In this document: in pieces, positions 5,257 through 5,844 of the stretch
How the letters are laid out: each line of letters opens with the position of its first letter
Numbering within the stretch: the first letter of the stretch is position 1
Origin: Frankia sp.
Lineage (GTDB): Bacteria; Actinomycetota; Actinomycetes; Frankiales; Frankiaceae
Assembly: GCA_019689615.1 (NCBI GenBank)
Contig: JADGHD010000336.1
Location: forward strand, 1 to 5,844
Direction of reading: 5' to 3'
DNA: 5,844 nucleotides
The notes under the pieces: model-generated
What the model was told of the DNA's origin: nothing
What the model saw: the letters and a program-made list of their open reading frames with translations, nothing else
Databases searched by the model: none
Translations under genes and position numbers: made by a program

Positions 5257-5844
5257 TGCCCCATGCTACCGAGGGAAGCCGACTGGTGATCACCAGCCGC
5301 CCGCCGGGCGCGCAGCCGCGCCCACAGCAGGTGGGCACCGCCGCCGAGCAGGACCCCGGCGAGCACGGCCCCCGCGATCCCGCCGACCCAGGCCAGCACG
5401 CCCGGCCCGGCGTCGCCGCCGTCCTCGCCGCTGGCGCCAACGCCGCCACTGCCAGCACTGCCGCCGCTGCCGGCACCGCCGCCGCCCGCGGGCGGCTCGG
5501 TTGGCCCGCCCGGCTGGCTGGGCTGGCCCGGCGCGGGGGCCGGGGCTGGGGCGTCGCCCGCGCGCTCGCTGTCGGCCCGCAGCAGCGCGTTCTCGTCGAT
5601 GATCAGCGGGTTGGCGCCGGTCGTAGCACCGTCGTCGAGCAGCGGGTTGACGGTGATGTCGCGTGGCTGGGCGCGCAGCGCGGCCAGCGGGTCCACCCGG
5701 CCGAAGCCGAACTGGTCGTCGCGGCCGGGCGGGCCGGCGTCGACGGCCGTGCGCAGCAGGAGGTCGATCACGGCGGGCGCGCCCAGGTCCGGGTGCAGCG
5801 CGCGGACCAGCGCCACCACCCCGGAGACGATCGCGGTCGCGTTG
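5253..5844 (-). CDS. Mycosin-like S8 serine protease, C-terminal part (cut by right edge)
   Basis: The frame enters from the right edge and gives 196 C-terminal residues. The first, NATAIVSGVVALVRALHPDL, are the helix that in subtilases directly follows the catalytic serine (GTS-x-A-x-P-x-VSG). The serine itself would be the residue just outside the window, and the one leftover base (C) fits the third base of a Ser codon. The end of the catalytic domain, DDQFGFGRVDPLAALRA, matches the mycosin pattern. A linker of alternating Ala-Pro and Gly/Ser-rich sequence follows (about residues 92-145), then one membrane helix (GVLAWVGGIAGAVLAGVLLG) and a basic tail rich in Arg, which would lie in the cytoplasm with the protease outside. 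Mycosins (MycP) of type VII secretion systems have this layout, but no Esx, EccB or EccC gene is in view, so a stand-alone subtilase is equally possible. The gene ends TGA inside the tyrS start codon. Confidence 0.85.
   Translation of the reverse strand, partial: NATAIVSGVVALVRALHPDLGAPAVIDLLLRTAVDAGPPGRDDQFGFGRVDPLAALRAQPRDITVNPLLDDGATTGANPLIIDENALLRADSERAGDAPAPAPAPGQPSQPGGPTEPPAGGGGAGSGGSAGSGGVGASGEDGGDAGPGVLAWVGGIAGAVLAGVLLGGGAHLLWARLRARRAAGDHQSASLGSMGQ
5441..5551 (-). repeat. Low-complexity Gly/Ser/Ala and Ala-Pro repeats in the protease linker
   Basis: Imperfect short repeats encode the APAPAPAP run (about 5528-5551) and the GGSAGSGG-type run (about 5441-5500). They form the flexible spacer between the extracellular protease domain and its membrane anchor. 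Slippage in such DNA commonly changes linker length between strains. Confidence 0.55.

Noticed and set aside
3964..5289. 441-codon plus-strand open frame
   Set aside because: It is an exact antisense shadow of tyrS, repetitive in Val, Arg and Gln, with no motif.

Overview
The window is very GC-rich with strongly G/C-ending codons. Together with a C-terminal fragment of a mycosin-like membrane-anchored subtilase, this points to a filamentous or otherwise high-GC actinobacterium; I cannot place it to genus. All supported genes lie on the minus strand, so transcription runs from high to low coordinates. Coding density is high and the two real intergenic gaps are 104 and 190 bases. No tRNA, rRNA, CRISPR array, insertion sequence or phage gene is visible.

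In transcription order, the right edge (5253 to the end) carries the C-terminal part of an S8 serine protease: the end of the catalytic domain, a Gly/Pro/Ala-rich linker, one membrane helix and a short basic tail. Its stop codon overlaps the start of a tyrosyl-tRNA synthetase (3967-5256) by ATGA. That TyrRS keeps most recognisable catalytic motifs, but its HIGH signature reads TIGN. A 104-base gap follows, holding overlapping inverted repeats that could fold in alternative ways. Then come an NAD(P)-dependent SDR epimerase/dehydratase (2837-3862) and an RmlC-type dTDP-4-keto-sugar 3,5-epimerase (2257-2820). After a 190-base gap comes a C-methyltransferase of the TcaB9/TylCIII/NovU type (813-2066).

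The left end (3-722, running off the edge) is a long frame with a GTG start. It encodes a Pro/Ala/Gly/Arg-rich, probably disordered protein. The frame is supported by a 12-residue motif repeated 33 residues apart, whose two copies differ mostly by synonymous changes. A possible 26-codon leader ORF with a good ribosome binding site bridges the methyltransferase and this protein.

The SDR, RmlC-like epimerase and C-methyltransferase make a coherent partial cassette for a C-methylated deoxysugar, for a glycosylated natural product or a cell-surface glycan. The sugar-nucleotide synthesis genes (RmlA- and RmlB-type) and a glycosyltransferase are not in the window, so the final sugar cannot be named. 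The TyrRS next door may be housekeeping or a divergent second copy; the window alone cannot decide.
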